A stretch of DNA of 61,360 nt, taken from assembly GCF_009873615.1 (NCBI RefSeq), contig NZ_SSMG01000391.1, positions 1 through 61,360 of the forward strand, in the 5' to 3' direction. Numbering within the stretch: position 1 is the first letter of the stretch; each line of letters starts with the position of its first letter. This document shows, in pieces, positions 36,974 to 46,470 of the stretch. The notes beneath the pieces are model-generated. The model was not told where the DNA came from, searched no databases, and saw nothing but the letters and a program-made list of their open reading frames with translations. The stretch comes from Photobacterium lucens. GTDB lineage: Bacteria > Pseudomonadota > Gammaproteobacteria > Enterobacterales > Vibrionaceae. A program made the position numbers and the translations under genes.

Positions 36974-38269
36974 ATGAGAACGGATCTTTGGCCTGCATTT
37001 ATTAACGTGATCAAACGTGATGTGGTTCCTGCATTAGGTTGTACCGAACCTGTTTCTGTGGCACTTGCCGCAGCTATCGCAATGGAGCAATTTCCATCAC
37101 AAGATCGCACCATCACTCACATTGAAGTGAAAGTATCACCAAATCTAATGAAAAACGGCATGGGAGTAATGGTACCGGGCACTGGCATGGCAGGTTTAGC
37201 CATCGCAGCTGCAATTGGTGCACTTGCAGGTAACAGCCAAGCTCAACTCGAAGTATTAAAAGACATTACTGACAGCGATGTTGAGCAAGCTAAATCGTTA
37301 TTAAATGCCAACAAGGTGAGTGTTGGTGTGGCAGATGTCAGCAACATTCTTTATGCCCAAGTGAGTATCTACAGCCAAGATCACTGCGCTACGGTGACGA
37401 TTGCCGATACTCATACCCAAGTATTAGCCATTGAGCTTGATGGCATTACGACATTCCGAGCACAGCCGCAAACCAAGCAAGTTGACGACAATCATCACAA
37501 TCCTTTTATTGATGCATGTGCGCAAGATGTGTTTGATTTTGCCACCCAAGCACCGCTTGATGATATTGCGTTTATTGAACAAGCCTTCGAGCTTAACGAT
37601 GCGCTATCGCATGAGGGGTTAAACAGCAAATACGGGTTAGAAATTGGCGCAACGTTCCAGCGCAATGTTGATCGTGGTTTACTCTCTAGCGGCCTATTAA
37701 CCGATGTGTTACGTCGTACGGCTGCCGCATCTGATGCCCGTATGGGCGGTGCGATGAAGCCTGCTATGAGCAACTCAGGCTCCGGTAACCAAGGTATTGC
37801 TGCAACCATGCCTGTGGTTGCGGTCGCTGATTTTATTAACGCTGATCACGAGCATTTAATTCGTGCCTTGATGCTGTCTCACCTAATGGCGATTTACATT
37901 AAGAGTCATCAAAACAAGCTATCGGCATTGTGCGGTGCAACCACGGCATCAATGGGGGCAGTATCCGGTATTACTTGGCTATTAGGCGGCAACTTTGAGC
38001 AGATCAGTGCTGCGATTTGTAGCATGATCGGTGATATCACGGGCATCATTTGTGATGGTGCGAAAGCAAGCTGTGCCATGAAGGTCTCTTCTGCCGCAGG
38101 ATCTGCTGTGAAATCGGCATTAATGGCATTGGATGGTATTCGTGTTACAGGCTGTGAAGGCATTGTGGCCGATGATGTCGATAGTACGATCCGCAATTTA
38201 TCTGCGCTTGCGAATGGGGCAATGACCCATACTGATGTTCAAATCCTTGATATCATGGTTAATAAGTAA
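36974..38269 (+). CDS. cyuA: L-cysteine desulfidase CyuA (YhaM/UPF0597 family)
   Basis: Breaks down L-cysteine to pyruvate, ammonia and sulfide using an iron-sulfur cluster. The 431-residue protein opens with MRTDLWPAFINVIKRDVVPA followed by LGCTEPVSVALA (C23), the family hallmark. Later cysteines in ALCGATTAS, ICSMIGDITGIICDGAKASC and TGCEGI are likely cluster or substrate ligands. The start at 36974 (or GTG at 36971) follows AAAGGTGG. The putative permease CyuP is encoded 263 bases downstream on the same strand, the gene pair known from E. coli cyuPA in reverse order. Confidence 0.92.
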   Translation: MRTDLWPAFINVIKRDVVPALGCTEPVSVALAAAIAMEQFPSQDRTITHIEVKVSPNLMKNGMGVMVPGTGMAGLAIAAAIGALAGNSQAQLEVLKDITDSDVEQAKSLLNANKVSVGVADVSNILYAQVSIYSQDHCATVTIADTHTQVLAIELDGITTFRAQPQTKQVDDNHHNPFIDACAQDVFDFATQAPLDDIAFIEQAFELNDALSHEGLNSKYGLEIGATFQRNVDRGLLSSGLLTDVLRRTAAASDARMGGAMKPAMSNSGSGNQGIAATMPVVAVADFINADHEHLIRALMLSHLMAIYIKSHQNKLSALCGATTASMGAVSGITWLLGGNFEQISAAICSMIGDITGIICDGAKASCAMKVSSAAGSAVKSALMALDGIRVTGCEGIVADDVDSTIRNLSALANGAMTHTDVQILDIMVNK

Positions 38270-38532
38270 TCATTCTTCACACCACCAGCGTTTGATAGCT
38301 CGTTGGTGGTGCTTTCCTGCACTTAAATAGCTTTGCTTTTTTCTTCTTAAAAAGAGTAAGTTTTCCTCCCTGTTAGTTACTAAAAACAAAACAATCATTA
38401 AAAGCAGGATATTACCTGTTCTATATCTTTTTAAGAGATATGTTATAACTTTTAGTTATTTAGGAAATATAACACCAGATCCATAATCCGATCATTCGCT
38501 GTCAGCATAACAATGATTATAAGCTGGAATAT

Positions 38533-39855
38533 ATGACTAGATCTGAAGTAGACACCACCCTTGATAAAGAACGTCCTCTCTATCAACAAGCCAACATGAC
38601 ACCTCAACAATGGAAAGCTGCCACTAAGTTCGACAGTGTTGATATTGGTTGGATTGTAATGAGCATCGGTATGGCAATTGGTGCGGGAATTGTTTTTCTC
38701 CCTGTGCAAGTTGGCGTAATGGGCCTATGGGTCTTTTTACTGTCTTCTGTGATTGGCTACCCTGCCATGTATTTGTTTCAGAAACTCTTTATCAATACTC
38801 TTGCTGAATCAAAAAAATGTACCGACTACCCAGGGGTGATCAGCGGTTACCTAGGTAAAAACTGGGGTATCGCATTAGGCATTTTATATTTCATCATGCT
38901 GGTGATTTGGGTATTGGTGTACTCCCTTGCCATTACCAATGACAGTGCCTCTTATTTACATACCTTTGGGGTAACGGAGAGCCATTTAAACCACAATATT
39001 TTCTATGGTTTAGCGTTGATCTGCTTGCTGAGTTACATTGGCTCGAAAAGTGAAAAGTTCCTGTTTAAGATCTCTGGTTTTATGGCAGTTACCGTGATTG
39101 CTTTAGTCGCTGTAATGGGCGTACTACTGATCCCACAATGGAATTTTAGCAACATTACTGCTGTTGGTGACTGGGGCAAGATGATCAAAGATGCAATCAT
39201 CACCTTACCATTTACCCTCACCTCGATTTTGTTTATTCAATCATTAAGCCCAATGGTGATTTCATACCGTTCACATGAAAAATCCATTGAAGTGGCGCGT
39301 TATAAAGCCTCACGTGCGATGACCATTGCCTTTAGTATTTTATTTGTGGTGGTGTTCTTCTTTGCAGTGTCGTTTACCTTTGCTATCAGCCAAACGGAAG
39401 CCCAACATGCCATGAAAGAGAATATCTCGGCATTGGCAATGATTGCTCACTACTTCCCGGGTAGCTGGGCAACGATTGTGGGTATCGTGATCAACATCTT
39501 TGCGGTCGTGACGTCGTTCTTTGGGGTGTTCTTGGCATTTAAAGAAGCGTGTAAAGGGCTGGCAATGAACATCCTTGAACGTAAGTATACCCATGAAGAA
39601 ATCAATACTGAGTTAGTCAATAAACTGACCACAGTATTTATTATTCTGATCGCATGGACGGCAGTGGCATTGAACCTACCGATCTTATCGTTCACTTCTA
39701 TTTGTTCGCCAATCTTCGGCATCGTTGGCTGTTTGATCCCAGCATACTTGGTGTACAAGGTGCCAACATTGAACAAATACAAAGGCACAGCGACTTACTT
39801 GATCATTATTACCGGTATTTTGCTCTGTATCTCGCCATTGTTGGCTTTCCTTTAA
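38533..39855 (+). CDS. cyuP: CyuP-type amino-acid permease (HAAAP family)
   Basis: Inner-membrane importer of cysteine and possibly serine. A 440-residue protein with about 11 membrane segments beginning at GWIVMSIGMAIGAGIVFLP, the usual helix 1 of the HAAAP/SdaC-YhaO group. SPMVISYRSHEKSIEVARYK and FGVFLAFKEACKGL are further YhaO-like segments. Pairing with cyuA supports cysteine as substrate. The gap to cyuA is 263 bases, so it may have its own promoter. No clear operator was recognised. Confidence 0.85.
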   Translation: MTRSEVDTTLDKERPLYQQANMTPQQWKAATKFDSVDIGWIVMSIGMAIGAGIVFLPVQVGVMGLWVFLLSSVIGYPAMYLFQKLFINTLAESKKCTDYPGVISGYLGKNWGIALGILYFIMLVIWVLVYSLAITNDSASYLHTFGVTESHLNHNIFYGLALICLLSYIGSKSEKFLFKISGFMAVTVIALVAVMGVLLIPQWNFSNITAVGDWGKMIKDAIITLPFTLTSILFIQSLSPMVISYRSHEKSIEVARYKASRAMTIAFSILFVVVFFFAVSFTFAISQTEAQHAMKENISALAMIAHYFPGSWATIVGIVINIFAVVTSFFGVFLAFKEACKGLAMNILERKYTHEEINTELVNKLTTVFIILIAWTAVALNLPILSFTSICSPIFGIVGCLIPAYLVYKVPTLNKYKGTATYLIIITGILLCISPLLAFL

Positions 39856-39892
39856 TGGCTCAAGTTAACTCTCTGACGTAAAAATCAGACAT

Positions 39893-39947
39893 AAAAAAAC
39901 GCCGTTGTACACAACTTGAATAAGCTTGAGTACAACGGCGTTTTTAT
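39893..39947. terminator. bidirectional terminator between cyuP and EamA gene
   Basis: A 16-bp perfect stem AAAAACGCCGTTGTAC (39895-39910) / GTACAACGGCGTTTTT (39930-39945), one of the strongest in the window, between convergent genes. Confidence 0.92.
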
Positions 39948-39960
39948 ATCAACTTAGAGC

Positions 39961-40854
39961 TTAAGCAGGGGTCATTGCCACTTTCGCTTTCTTCGCTTTA
40001 ATGCGTTTCTGAGCTAGTGCCACACCGGTTAACACCATGATGCCACCGATGTAATGGTAAGACTCTAATTGCTCGTTGAGCATCACGCTCGCAATGCCTG
40101 CCGCCATAATTGGCAATAGGTTCATAAACATCGCTGTGCGATCGGCACCTAAACGTTCAATCGATAGCATCCATAACCAAGGCGCAATCACTGATGCAAG
40201 CAATGCAGCATAAGCAATCAGCGGTACAGCAGGTGCGGTGATTGCCATACGATCGCTACTAAGTAGTAGTGGCGTTAACATCATAACTGCAAATAGACAC
40301 TGCACATACACAGATTTCCACGTCGAGAATGGCATTTTCCAACGCTTTAGTAGCACGCAGTACAGTGCATAAACTAACGCTGCGATCAGCATTAAGAAGT
40401 CACCTTGCTTGATACCTTGTGACACTAAACTTTCGACATGACCGTGACTTAGCATCAACACTAAACCACTCAGTGATAGCACTGCGCCAACTAAGGCAAA
40501 CGGTGATAAACGCTGTCCTAATAACGGTACGCTCAAGAACATGCTGATCAAAGGCACTAATGAAATGATCAGGGCAATATTCGTTGCCGTGGTTGTTGCT
40601 GCTGCGAAGTAACCTAACGATTGGTTTAGCACCATGCCTAATAAACCAAGGAATGCTAATTTCGCTAGATAAGGTTTAATCACCGCACGATCACGCCAAA
40701 CAGATTTAGCAACAAAAGGAGTTAACATGACTAATGCGAAGAACCAGCGATAAAACGATATCGCACCGGGATCAATGACACTGAATGCCATCTTGTTGAC
40801 AATGGCGTTCCCTGCCCATATTGCAACGGTAATTAAGGGTAATAGATAGAACAT
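39961..40854 (-). CDS. EamA/DMT-family transporter
   Basis: A 297-residue inner-membrane protein with ten predicted helices in two EamA repeats (about 1-135 and 145-285). The first repeat opens with PLITVAIWAGNAIVNKMAF. Both end in typical GxxLxxxGLVLM-type helices (LSLSGLVLM, GIMVLTGVALAQ). The C-terminus is a short basic tail. Family members export metabolites or amino acids, but substrate cannot be told from sequence. It is a single gene. Confidence 0.85.
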   Translation of the reverse strand: MFYLLPLITVAIWAGNAIVNKMAFSVIDPGAISFYRWFFALVMLTPFVAKSVWRDRAVIKPYLAKLAFLGLLGMVLNQSLGYFAAATTTATNIALIISLVPLISMFLSVPLLGQRLSPFALVGAVLSLSGLVLMLSHGHVESLVSQGIKQGDFLMLIAALVYALYCVLLKRWKMPFSTWKSVYVQCLFAVMMLTPLLLSSDRMAITAPAVPLIAYAALLASVIAPWLWMLSIERLGADRTAMFMNLLPIMAAGIASVMLNEQLESYHYIGGIMVLTGVALAQKRIKAKKAKVAMTPA

Positions 40855-41082
40855 TGTCTGCCTTTCTCAAATTTTTCTAGTCCAGATACCTACATCTGAA
40901 TCATTAACGAGGCTATTCTGTCACGTCTTTTAAGATACATATATCTCTAATCGGACATCATAACTCTTTTGTCGGACATATTAATCAGCACTGAAAGCAA
41001 GGTGATTTCAGCCATTCGAGCAGAACATGTTGAATTTCAGCGAGTAATGCTTTTTCCCAATATTCACAGTAGAAAAAGGCAG

Positions 41083-41126
41083 CAAAAAGCCCAATGGATT
41101 AAATATCGCATTGGGCTTTATATATT
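41083..41126 (-). terminator. terminator of mdtJI
   Basis: AAAGCCCAATG (41086-41096) pairs with CATTGGGCTTT (41109-41119), with A/T-rich flanks. It lies about 20 bases beyond the mdtI stop. Confidence 0.88.
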
Positions 41127-41140
41127 TTTTAAATACGCAA

Positions 41141-41470
41141 TTACGCTGTTTTCATCACAATCACCGCAGCGATCACCACCGCAATCCCGACCCAACCGAT
41201 AGGCTTGAGTTTTTGCTTAAACAATAGCGAGCCACCTATCGCCGTACCTAAAATACCAATCGCTCCCCATGACGCATACGCTACCGCTAAGTCGATCTCT
41301 TTCACCGCTTGCGCTAACAGGGTAAATGCCAACATGACTAGCATAATGGCAGTAATGCCCCAGCGTTTACGGCTAAAACCGTTTGATCGGGTTAATGCCA
41401 TGTTCGCTAAAATATCGACAAACGCAGCAAGGACAACAAAACCAAATGATAATGTGAAAAATTGACTCAT
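41141..41470 (-). CDS. mdtI: spermidine/multidrug SMR exporter subunit MdtI
   Basis: One half of a heterodimeric small multidrug resistance pump that in E. coli exports spermidine. The 109-residue protein has four membrane helices and the SMR features: an acidic residue in helix 1 (AAFVDILANMALTRS, with Asp at the usual Glu position) and AQAVKEIDLAVAYASWGAIG. Compared with MdtI, the QAVKxIDLxVAYAxWG segment is conserved. It lies 17 bases behind mdtJ. Confidence 0.9.
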   Translation of the reverse strand: MSQFFTLSFGFVVLAAFVDILANMALTRSNGFSRKRWGITAIMLVMLAFTLLAQAVKEIDLAVAYASWGAIGILGTAIGGSLLFKQKLKPIGWVGIAVVIAAVIVMKTA

Positions 41471-41487
41471 TTTATTGCCTCCTGTTG

Positions 41488-41859
41488 TTATGCCGACACG
41501 CTGGTGGGTGAATGACTTTTATGATTGTTATCGTTATGGCTTTCACCGAGTGTCACTAATACGATCCCGACGGTTGCCATGGCTAAACCTATCAGCTCTT
41601 GTGTATTTAACTGCGCATCAAACACAAACACCGAAACCATTGTAATAAGCGCAATACCTAGCCCTTCCCAAACCGCATAGGCCACACCAATAGCGATCTT
41701 TTTCGCTGCCAATGATAAGAAGAAATACGACACACAAATCAGTGCATACATCACCCAGTAACCCCAATTTCCCCCTTCACTGGAAATAAGGCTCATGGTA
41801 CTGGTGCCCGCCACTTCTGCGGCAATGGCTAATAATAAGAATATCCGTGCTAACCACAT
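41488..41859 (-). CDS. mdtJ: spermidine/multidrug SMR exporter subunit MdtJ
   Basis: Partner of MdtI. A 123-residue SMR protein with four helices, the conserved Glu in AIAAEVAGTSTM and the motif AAKKIAIGVAYAVWEGLGIA. A hydrophilic His/Asn/Ser tail follows the last helix. The ATG at 41859 is chosen over an upstream one at 41907 because GGAG sits seven bases before it. The gene order mdtJ-mdtI equals that in E. coli. The LysR gene upstream on the same strand may regulate it. Confidence 0.9.
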   Translation of the reverse strand: MWLARIFLLLAIAAEVAGTSTMSLISSEGGNWGYWVMYALICVSYFFLSLAAKKIAIGVAYAVWEGLGIALITMVSVFVFDAQLNTQELIGLAMATVGIVLVTLGESHNDNNHKSHSPTSVSA

Positions 41860-41988
41860 GATTGACTCCGCTATGCTATTTTTTAGGTAGATAGCATCAA
41901 ATTTCACGCATTCTCGTAGTGAAAATACATAAAGTTAATGTATCTACTAGCAAGATTACCGCAGAGCACAAAAACGCAATAGGTAATT

Positions 41989-42012
41989 GAGATATTCAGT
42001 TTTGAATATCTC
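41989..42012 (-). terminator. hairpin after the LysR gene
   Basis: GAGATATTCA (41989-41998) and TGAATATCTC (42003-42012) form a perfect 10-bp stem with a GTTT loop. There is no long T-run, so termination may be partial, allowing some readthrough into mdtJI. Confidence 0.5.
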
Positions 42013-42047
42013 TTTATGGGGAAATGAAACACAAATGATCAAAACAT

Positions 42048-42962
42048 TTAACCGAAGGCAGCCTGTATCACCTGATGTAAATGTTGGTAAAGCGGATAAT
42101 TACGGTGAGTTTGAAGATAACCGCCAGAGACCACAAAATGACTGAAATTACGGTTCACTATAGGCATCGGATAGGCACGTAGTTCCGACATTAAATCGGC
42201 AGTACTTTCACTGGCAAACATGATCGCATTGGTTTCTAACAGCATTTGGCAAGCGACCCGTAAATTGAAGGTTTTGAGTAACACTTTTGGCTCATAACCC
42301 ATGCGCTGATATTCAGATTCAACGGTACACAACGGCTTATAAGCGGCAGGTGCTGGCAGAGAGACTAATGGTAATGACGCCACCGATGCCCAATCATTAC
42401 TATCTAGCTGAAGTGTCGGATGATCTTTTTTCGCCAAGATCACTCGCTTTTCCTTAAAGAGTGGCTGCATGTAAATGTCTTTCGCAATGTCCGTTTCTTG
42501 ATCCAGAATGCAGTAATCGACTTTGCCTTCCAACATGTCATCTTGACTGATGCTATCCCAATTCGAAAATACCAATGACGCCTGTGGAAACGCTTTATGG
42601 CAGTAAGATAATAAGTGCTGACCGTGCTCATCCATCAAATAGGGATCAACCACAATAGAAATCGAGCCTTGATAGGTTTCTGGCTTAAATTCAGAGAACT
42701 CCAGTAACACTTTTTCTATTGGCGCTAAGATGTTGTCAAATTCATCAGCCAGACGGATCGCAAGGGGGGATGGCTCAACCCCGTGGGCTTTGCGCACAAA
42801 CAGCGGATCATTAAAGAACTGTTTAAGCCTCACCACGCCACGGCTGGCACTTGGCTGTGAGATCCCTAACTGCATCGCTGCCAATTTAATACTGCGATGT
42901 TCCACCACCGCTTTTAATAACCGTATTAAATTGAGATCCAATTCTTCTAACTGATGCGACAT
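42048..42962 (-). CDS. LysR-family transcriptional regulator
   Basis: A 304-residue DNA-binding regulator. The N-terminal helix-turn-helix (about 5-65) reads DLNLIRLLKAVVEHRSIKLA and ends with LGISQPSASRGVVRLKQFF. The C-terminal periplasmic-binding-like effector domain has FRPET-type SFKPETYQGSISIVVDP-like content (EFKPETYQGSISIVVDPYLM). ATG at 42962 follows GGTGAG; GTG at 42974 is an alternative. It lies upstream of mdtJI on the same strand, with the control region between. Target and effector are unknown; a polyamine or drug signal for mdtJI is a guess. Confidence 0.85.
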   Translation of the reverse strand: MSHQLEELDLNLIRLLKAVVEHRSIKLAAMQLGISQPSASRGVVRLKQFFNDPLFVRKAHGVEPSPLAIRLADEFDNILAPIEKVLLEFSEFKPETYQGSISIVVDPYLMDEHGQHLLSYCHKAFPQASLVFSNWDSISQDDMLEGKVDYCILDQETDIAKDIYMQPLFKEKRVILAKKDHPTLQLDSNDWASVASLPLVSLPAPAAYKPLCTVESEYQRMGYEPKVLLKTFNLRVACQMLLETNAIMFASESTADLMSELRAYPMPIVNRNFSHFVVSGGYLQTHRNYPLYQHLHQVIQAAFG

Positions 42963-43009
42963 ATGCTTTCTCACCGATAAAACGCCTTTACTGATAATAA
43001 AGCCTAAAA

Positions 43010-43047
43010 CAAAACAAGATAGCCAGTTTAACGGCTATCTTGTTTAG
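43010..43047 (-). terminator. terminator of the GNAT gene
   Basis: A 13-bp perfect stem AAACAAGATAGCC (43012-43024) / GGCTATCTTGTTT (43033-43045), followed on the minus strand by TTGTTTT. Confidence 0.88.
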
Positions 43048-43090
43048 ATATGAGGGCAAATACGGCGTTGAGATAAAGTGAAAAGCAGTA

Positions 43091-43567
43091 TTAGTTCGGG
43101 CAAACGTTACGGGCGATCATAAACACTTCATCGGCGGAGTAGAGCGATTTGATCGTCATTTCCACTTCTGCACCTAATAGCTTCTGATAGATCTGTTGCG
43201 CATAGTTATCTGCACGAGTATTGACCATAATGTGCTTTAATTTACTGTCTTGCTCCGCTAATAGCTGTTTCACTTGTGGTAGCGATTGAGTGATCAGTTG
43301 TGTCGCAATCCCTTGGTTGTGATGACTAGGTAAAACGGCAAGCTGCTCTAGTTCTAAAATCACTTCAGGGCGAAAACCGCTTTTTTGCCCCCACACAATG
43401 TAACCCACCACTTCACCATTAAGCTCTGCGACAAAATTTAAAAAACGTGGAGCAGCATTAAAATTACATTTGATCCACTCATAAGAGCGTTGCTGACGCA
43501 CAAACGCCTGTTGATGCACCTGTGCTGCTTGCTGTAAATCAGCCTCTTCCATTAAACGAATAATCAC
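43091..43567 (-). CDS. GNAT-family N-acetyltransferase
   Basis: A 158-residue cytosolic GNAT enzyme. The acetyl-CoA loop is seen as LEQLAVLPSHHNQGIATQLI (Q/R-x-x-G-x-A type), preceded by the beta-strand GEVVGYIVWGQ and followed by MVNTRADNYAQQIYQKLLGA. I prefer GTG at 43567 because AAGGA lies six bases upstream; ATG-less upstream codons add nine residues without a site. It lies 41 bases behind the BglG-type regulator on the same strand and may be cotranscribed. Substrate unknown. Confidence 0.82.
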   Translation of the reverse strand: MIIRLMEEADLQQAAQVHQQAFVRQQRSYEWIKCNFNAAPRFLNFVAELNGEVVGYIVWGQKSGFRPEVILELEQLAVLPSHHNQGIATQLITQSLPQVKQLLAEQDSKLKHIMVNTRADNYAQQIYQKLLGAEVEMTIKSLYSADEVFMIARNVCPN

Positions 43568-43608
43568 ATTATTTCCTTCTGTTATAACAACCACTCACAG
43601 GTGATAAA

Positions 43609-45537
43609 TTACCAATCTTTTTTGCAGCTATTCCAGCACTCATTAGCGACATGGGTAAAGTGCTCAAATGAATGACATGTCAGTAACTGATCAACCGCTT
43701 TACTCTTCATTAAGGTGACAAAGAGATCATAAAGCCCCATGGCTTCTTCATAATCATCTTTATTAATCGCAAAGAGGAAAATCACATAGGCATGTTTCCC
43801 GTCTCCCCACTCGATCCCTTGCGGAGCAAGAACAGTATAAACCGCACTTTGCTTAGCACACAGACCAAGTGAATGCGGGATCGCTATACCTTCACCTAAC
43901 ATGGTCGAGGTAATATTTTCACGCTCAATCACTGAAGGATAGAAATGACTTGGCACGATCCCTTTTGCTTCTAACTCTGCCGACAATTGTGCAAAAAGCT
44001 GATGTTGGGTCATTGGTGTTTCAATACGAGAAAAGAAACTCGGCTGAAAGAACTTACCTAACGCATTAATATGGTTACGGTTCTCATGCACCAGTTTATT
44101 CAATTGCTCTAATTGAAAGGTACTTGCGATCGGTGAAAATTCCATGGTCGGCTTATTTTTTACCGCCAACTTTTCAGTAGAAATGACAAAGTCTTCGGTA
44201 ACTTCATGCAACGCATCATATTCACGGATCGAGTGCATTTTATGGATCACCAACTGCGGGATCGCTTTAAGCAATTGTGATTCCAACATCCGGATCACTG
44301 ACGTTCCTGAATCACACACCAATAACACGGTTGGCTGCCTTTCATTTTTCTGCACATAGTTACGTTCTATACCAACACCAATATGCATCACTAAAAAGCT
44401 AATTTCACCATCCGGAATTTGTCGCCCGTCCCAGCTTGATACCGCCCCCACCGTCATATCATAAGCAAGCGGATAATAACGCTTTATATGCTCAGCCAGT
44501 GGATTAGCTATCGTAATTTGATGCTCAACACGCAGTAACATTGGGTGTACATGCGCCAAAAGATCATGCTTTAGCTGCGGATCATTGAGCAGGTTGTAAT
44601 TAAAGTGATCGTTAATAAAGACCAGTAAATGATCAATAAACGCATCGGCATCACTGTCATTACGATTTTCCACATGCCAATGTTTGATCCCTGTGACACG
44701 ACGAGCAGCAATTTGGATCGCTAGATGATTTATCTCACAAGGATCGATGGTCGTTTGAGTTTCAGAAGCCATTAACGCTGCAATTTCTTCAGCTGCCGCT
44801 AATGCATTATTGGGCACATTAGCACAAGGCGTTTGATCGCAACCTAAGCCTCGTTTTAAACGGCTGATCGCTACGCCACAGTAAACCGTTAATTGATGTA
44901 GCCCTTCATCGGTCAAATTAATACTGTGCTGCTGCATGGCCGTTAAAAGAGGTTGCTCTAATTGAGTAAAATCACACTCAGGGTAAAACAGCTCACACAA
45001 ATTGATAAACGTCGGATCTGATGACTTAAATTGAAACAAGATATGGGCAATACAGGCACGTATTGATGACTCTTTACCAAACACAAACAGCCCGTAATGG
45101 GGCTTGCTGTCGATCTCTAAATGGTAAGACTGAAACAACTCACGCACTTCAGTCATATCGGCTTGCAAACAAGTCCGACTGACAAACCACTGATTAGCTA
45201 AATCATCCAATTTACAGCCATCTTGCTGGTTCAATAAACGTAGCATCAAATGTGTCACCCGATCTTTAACACTGCGTGGTGACTGCTTCATTTGTTGGGT
45301 TTGTTGGGTGATATTGCTGTAACGTTGCTGATCGTAAATATCAATGTAATACCCTTCCCCTCGACGCAATAACAACTGAGCACCGTAGTGCGCTAAGGTG
45401 TCATTTAATGCTGAAATATCAGTGCGGATCGTTCTGGTAGATACATCAAAACGTTGCGCTAACTCTTGCTGAGGTAACGTTTGGTTCAGCAGTGCATCAA
45501 AAATTAAATTAAGGCGAGGATAAGGGAATTGAATCAT
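43609..45537 (-). CDS. BglG/MtlR-type PRD regulator with EIIB- and EIIA-like domains
   Basis: Predicted activator of the dga-like operon. The 642-residue protein has two helix-turn-helix domains (about 8-65 and 90-150) and two PRD domains (about 175-285 and 290-400). A GatB-type EIIB domain contains the phospho-cysteine loop LVCDSGTS, and a C-terminal EIIA domain of the fructose/mannitol type has phospho-His in AIPHSLG. In the first PRD the usual His is replaced in VYCGVAISRLKRG, whereas the second keeps FLVMHIGVGIERN. Such proteins are controlled by PTS phosphorylation. It lies 172 bases downstream of the operon. Salmonella uses an NtrC-type DgaR instead, so the regulator class differs. Confidence 0.88.
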   Translation of the reverse strand: MIQFPYPRLNLIFDALLNQTLPQQELAQRFDVSTRTIRTDISALNDTLAHYGAQLLLRRGEGYYIDIYDQQRYSNITQQTQQMKQSPRSVKDRVTHLMLRLLNQQDGCKLDDLANQWFVSRTCLQADMTEVRELFQSYHLEIDSKPHYGLFVFGKESSIRACIAHILFQFKSSDPTFINLCELFYPECDFTQLEQPLLTAMQQHSINLTDEGLHQLTVYCGVAISRLKRGLGCDQTPCANVPNNALAAAEEIAALMASETQTTIDPCEINHLAIQIAARRVTGIKHWHVENRNDSDADAFIDHLLVFINDHFNYNLLNDPQLKHDLLAHVHPMLLRVEHQITIANPLAEHIKRYYPLAYDMTVGAVSSWDGRQIPDGEISFLVMHIGVGIERNYVQKNERQPTVLLVCDSGTSVIRMLESQLLKAIPQLVIHKMHSIREYDALHEVTEDFVISTEKLAVKNKPTMEFSPIASTFQLEQLNKLVHENRNHINALGKFFQPSFFSRIETPMTQHQLFAQLSAELEAKGIVPSHFYPSVIERENITSTMLGEGIAIPHSLGLCAKQSAVYTVLAPQGIEWGDGKHAYVIFLFAINKDDYEEAMGLYDLFVTLMKSKAVDQLLTCHSFEHFTHVANECWNSCKKDW

Positions 45538-45672
45538 TGAATAATCCGTTAAATGATGTCCGTTTAACTACGGAGGCTAACATTTGAAAACAATGCGTCA
45601 TAAGAGCTCGATCATATTCACATTGGTTTCTAAATATTAACTGTTTCACAATATTTCATAGACTTACAAATA

Positions 45673-45698
45673 TTAACGGACCGTTTCCGGCCCGTTAA
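45673..45698 (-). terminator. hairpin after dgaF
   Basis: TTAACGGACCG (45673-45683) pairs with CGGCCCGTTAA (45688-45698) with one mismatch and a TTTC loop. It lies 12 bases beyond the dgaF stop and is followed on the minus strand by TATTTG, so it is a moderate terminator at best. Confidence 0.6.
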
Positions 45699-45709
45699 AT
45701 CCGATCACG

Positions 45710-46450
45710 TTACTTTAACAAGTTCTTAGTCATCTCAAGTAAAGTACGTACATCTTCAGGGCGAGTATTGCCCGTTTCTTTATCGATAATTGAGCTGTAG
45801 ATATGTGGAATGATCTTAGTGACACCCGCATCTAGCGCAATTTGCATGATCTCTTCAAAGTTTTCTAAATCAATCCCGCCCGTTGGCTCTAACCAGAAGT
45901 CTTGCTCAGCACATGCTTTTGCAACATAGGCGAACTCTTCACGGGTTTCTAAACCGCCCATTGGGAAGTATTTCACTGAGCTACCGCCCATGTCTTTCAG
46001 CATCGCAATCGCTGATTCCACAGGTACGATCGCTTCTTTATTGCATGAGCTTAGAGGACCGGTTGAGATCTTCACCATACCCACAGTGCCCGTTGGTGAA
46101 ATTAAGCCGTTCACAATGCTTTGATCTTGACCAACTAATGCACGGCTGGTTGCCACGCCTGTAAATACCTGATTAATGTGTTGTGGCTGAATATGCTGAG
46201 AGATCAGCGAAACCATCATCGATTGGTTTGGATCGCCAGCACCTAGACCAACAGATACAGCGTTATTGATCTTATCGCTGTATTTTTTCATCTCTTCCAC
46301 CGCTGTTTGTACATCAGGGTAGTTCTTAGATAGTACGCCAACTAAAACATGACCTTCTGCGGCATCATAGATTTCTGCAGCGTTATCAATAGAGCCAGCC
46401 AGCACGTTTAAACATACGCGGTTTTTGTAGAATTTTGCTTTCAATGACAT
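45710..46450 (-). CDS. dgaF: DgaF-type 2-keto-3-deoxy-6-phosphogluconate aldolase
   Basis: Cleaves KDPG (made by DgaE) to pyruvate and glyceraldehyde-3-phosphate. A 246-residue class I aldolase of the DgaF/EF_0839 type, unlike Eda in length and sequence. Landmarks are RVCLNVLAGS, VLVGVLSKNYPD, the Schiff-base lysine in GGSSVKYFPMGGL and LEPTGGIDL. It is the last gene of an eight-gene operon, 20 bases behind dgaE. The window thus has two unrelated KDPG aldolases, this one and eda. Confidence 0.92.
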   Translation of the reverse strand: MSLKAKFYKNRVCLNVLAGSIDNAAEIYDAAEGHVLVGVLSKNYPDVQTAVEEMKKYSDKINNAVSVGLGAGDPNQSMMVSLISQHIQPQHINQVFTGVATSRALVGQDQSIVNGLISPTGTVGMVKISTGPLSSCNKEAIVPVESAIAMLKDMGGSSVKYFPMGGLETREEFAYVAKACAEQDFWLEPTGGIDLENFEEIMQIALDAGVTKIIPHIYSSIIDKETGNTRPEDVRTLLEMTKNLLK

Positions 46451-46470
46451 AGTGGTGTTCTCTTACAAAT

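Noticed and set aside
40969-41202. 77-codon ORF between the EamA and mdtI genes
   Set aside because: It runs through the mdtI terminator and into mdtI on the opposite strand; no ribosome-binding site.
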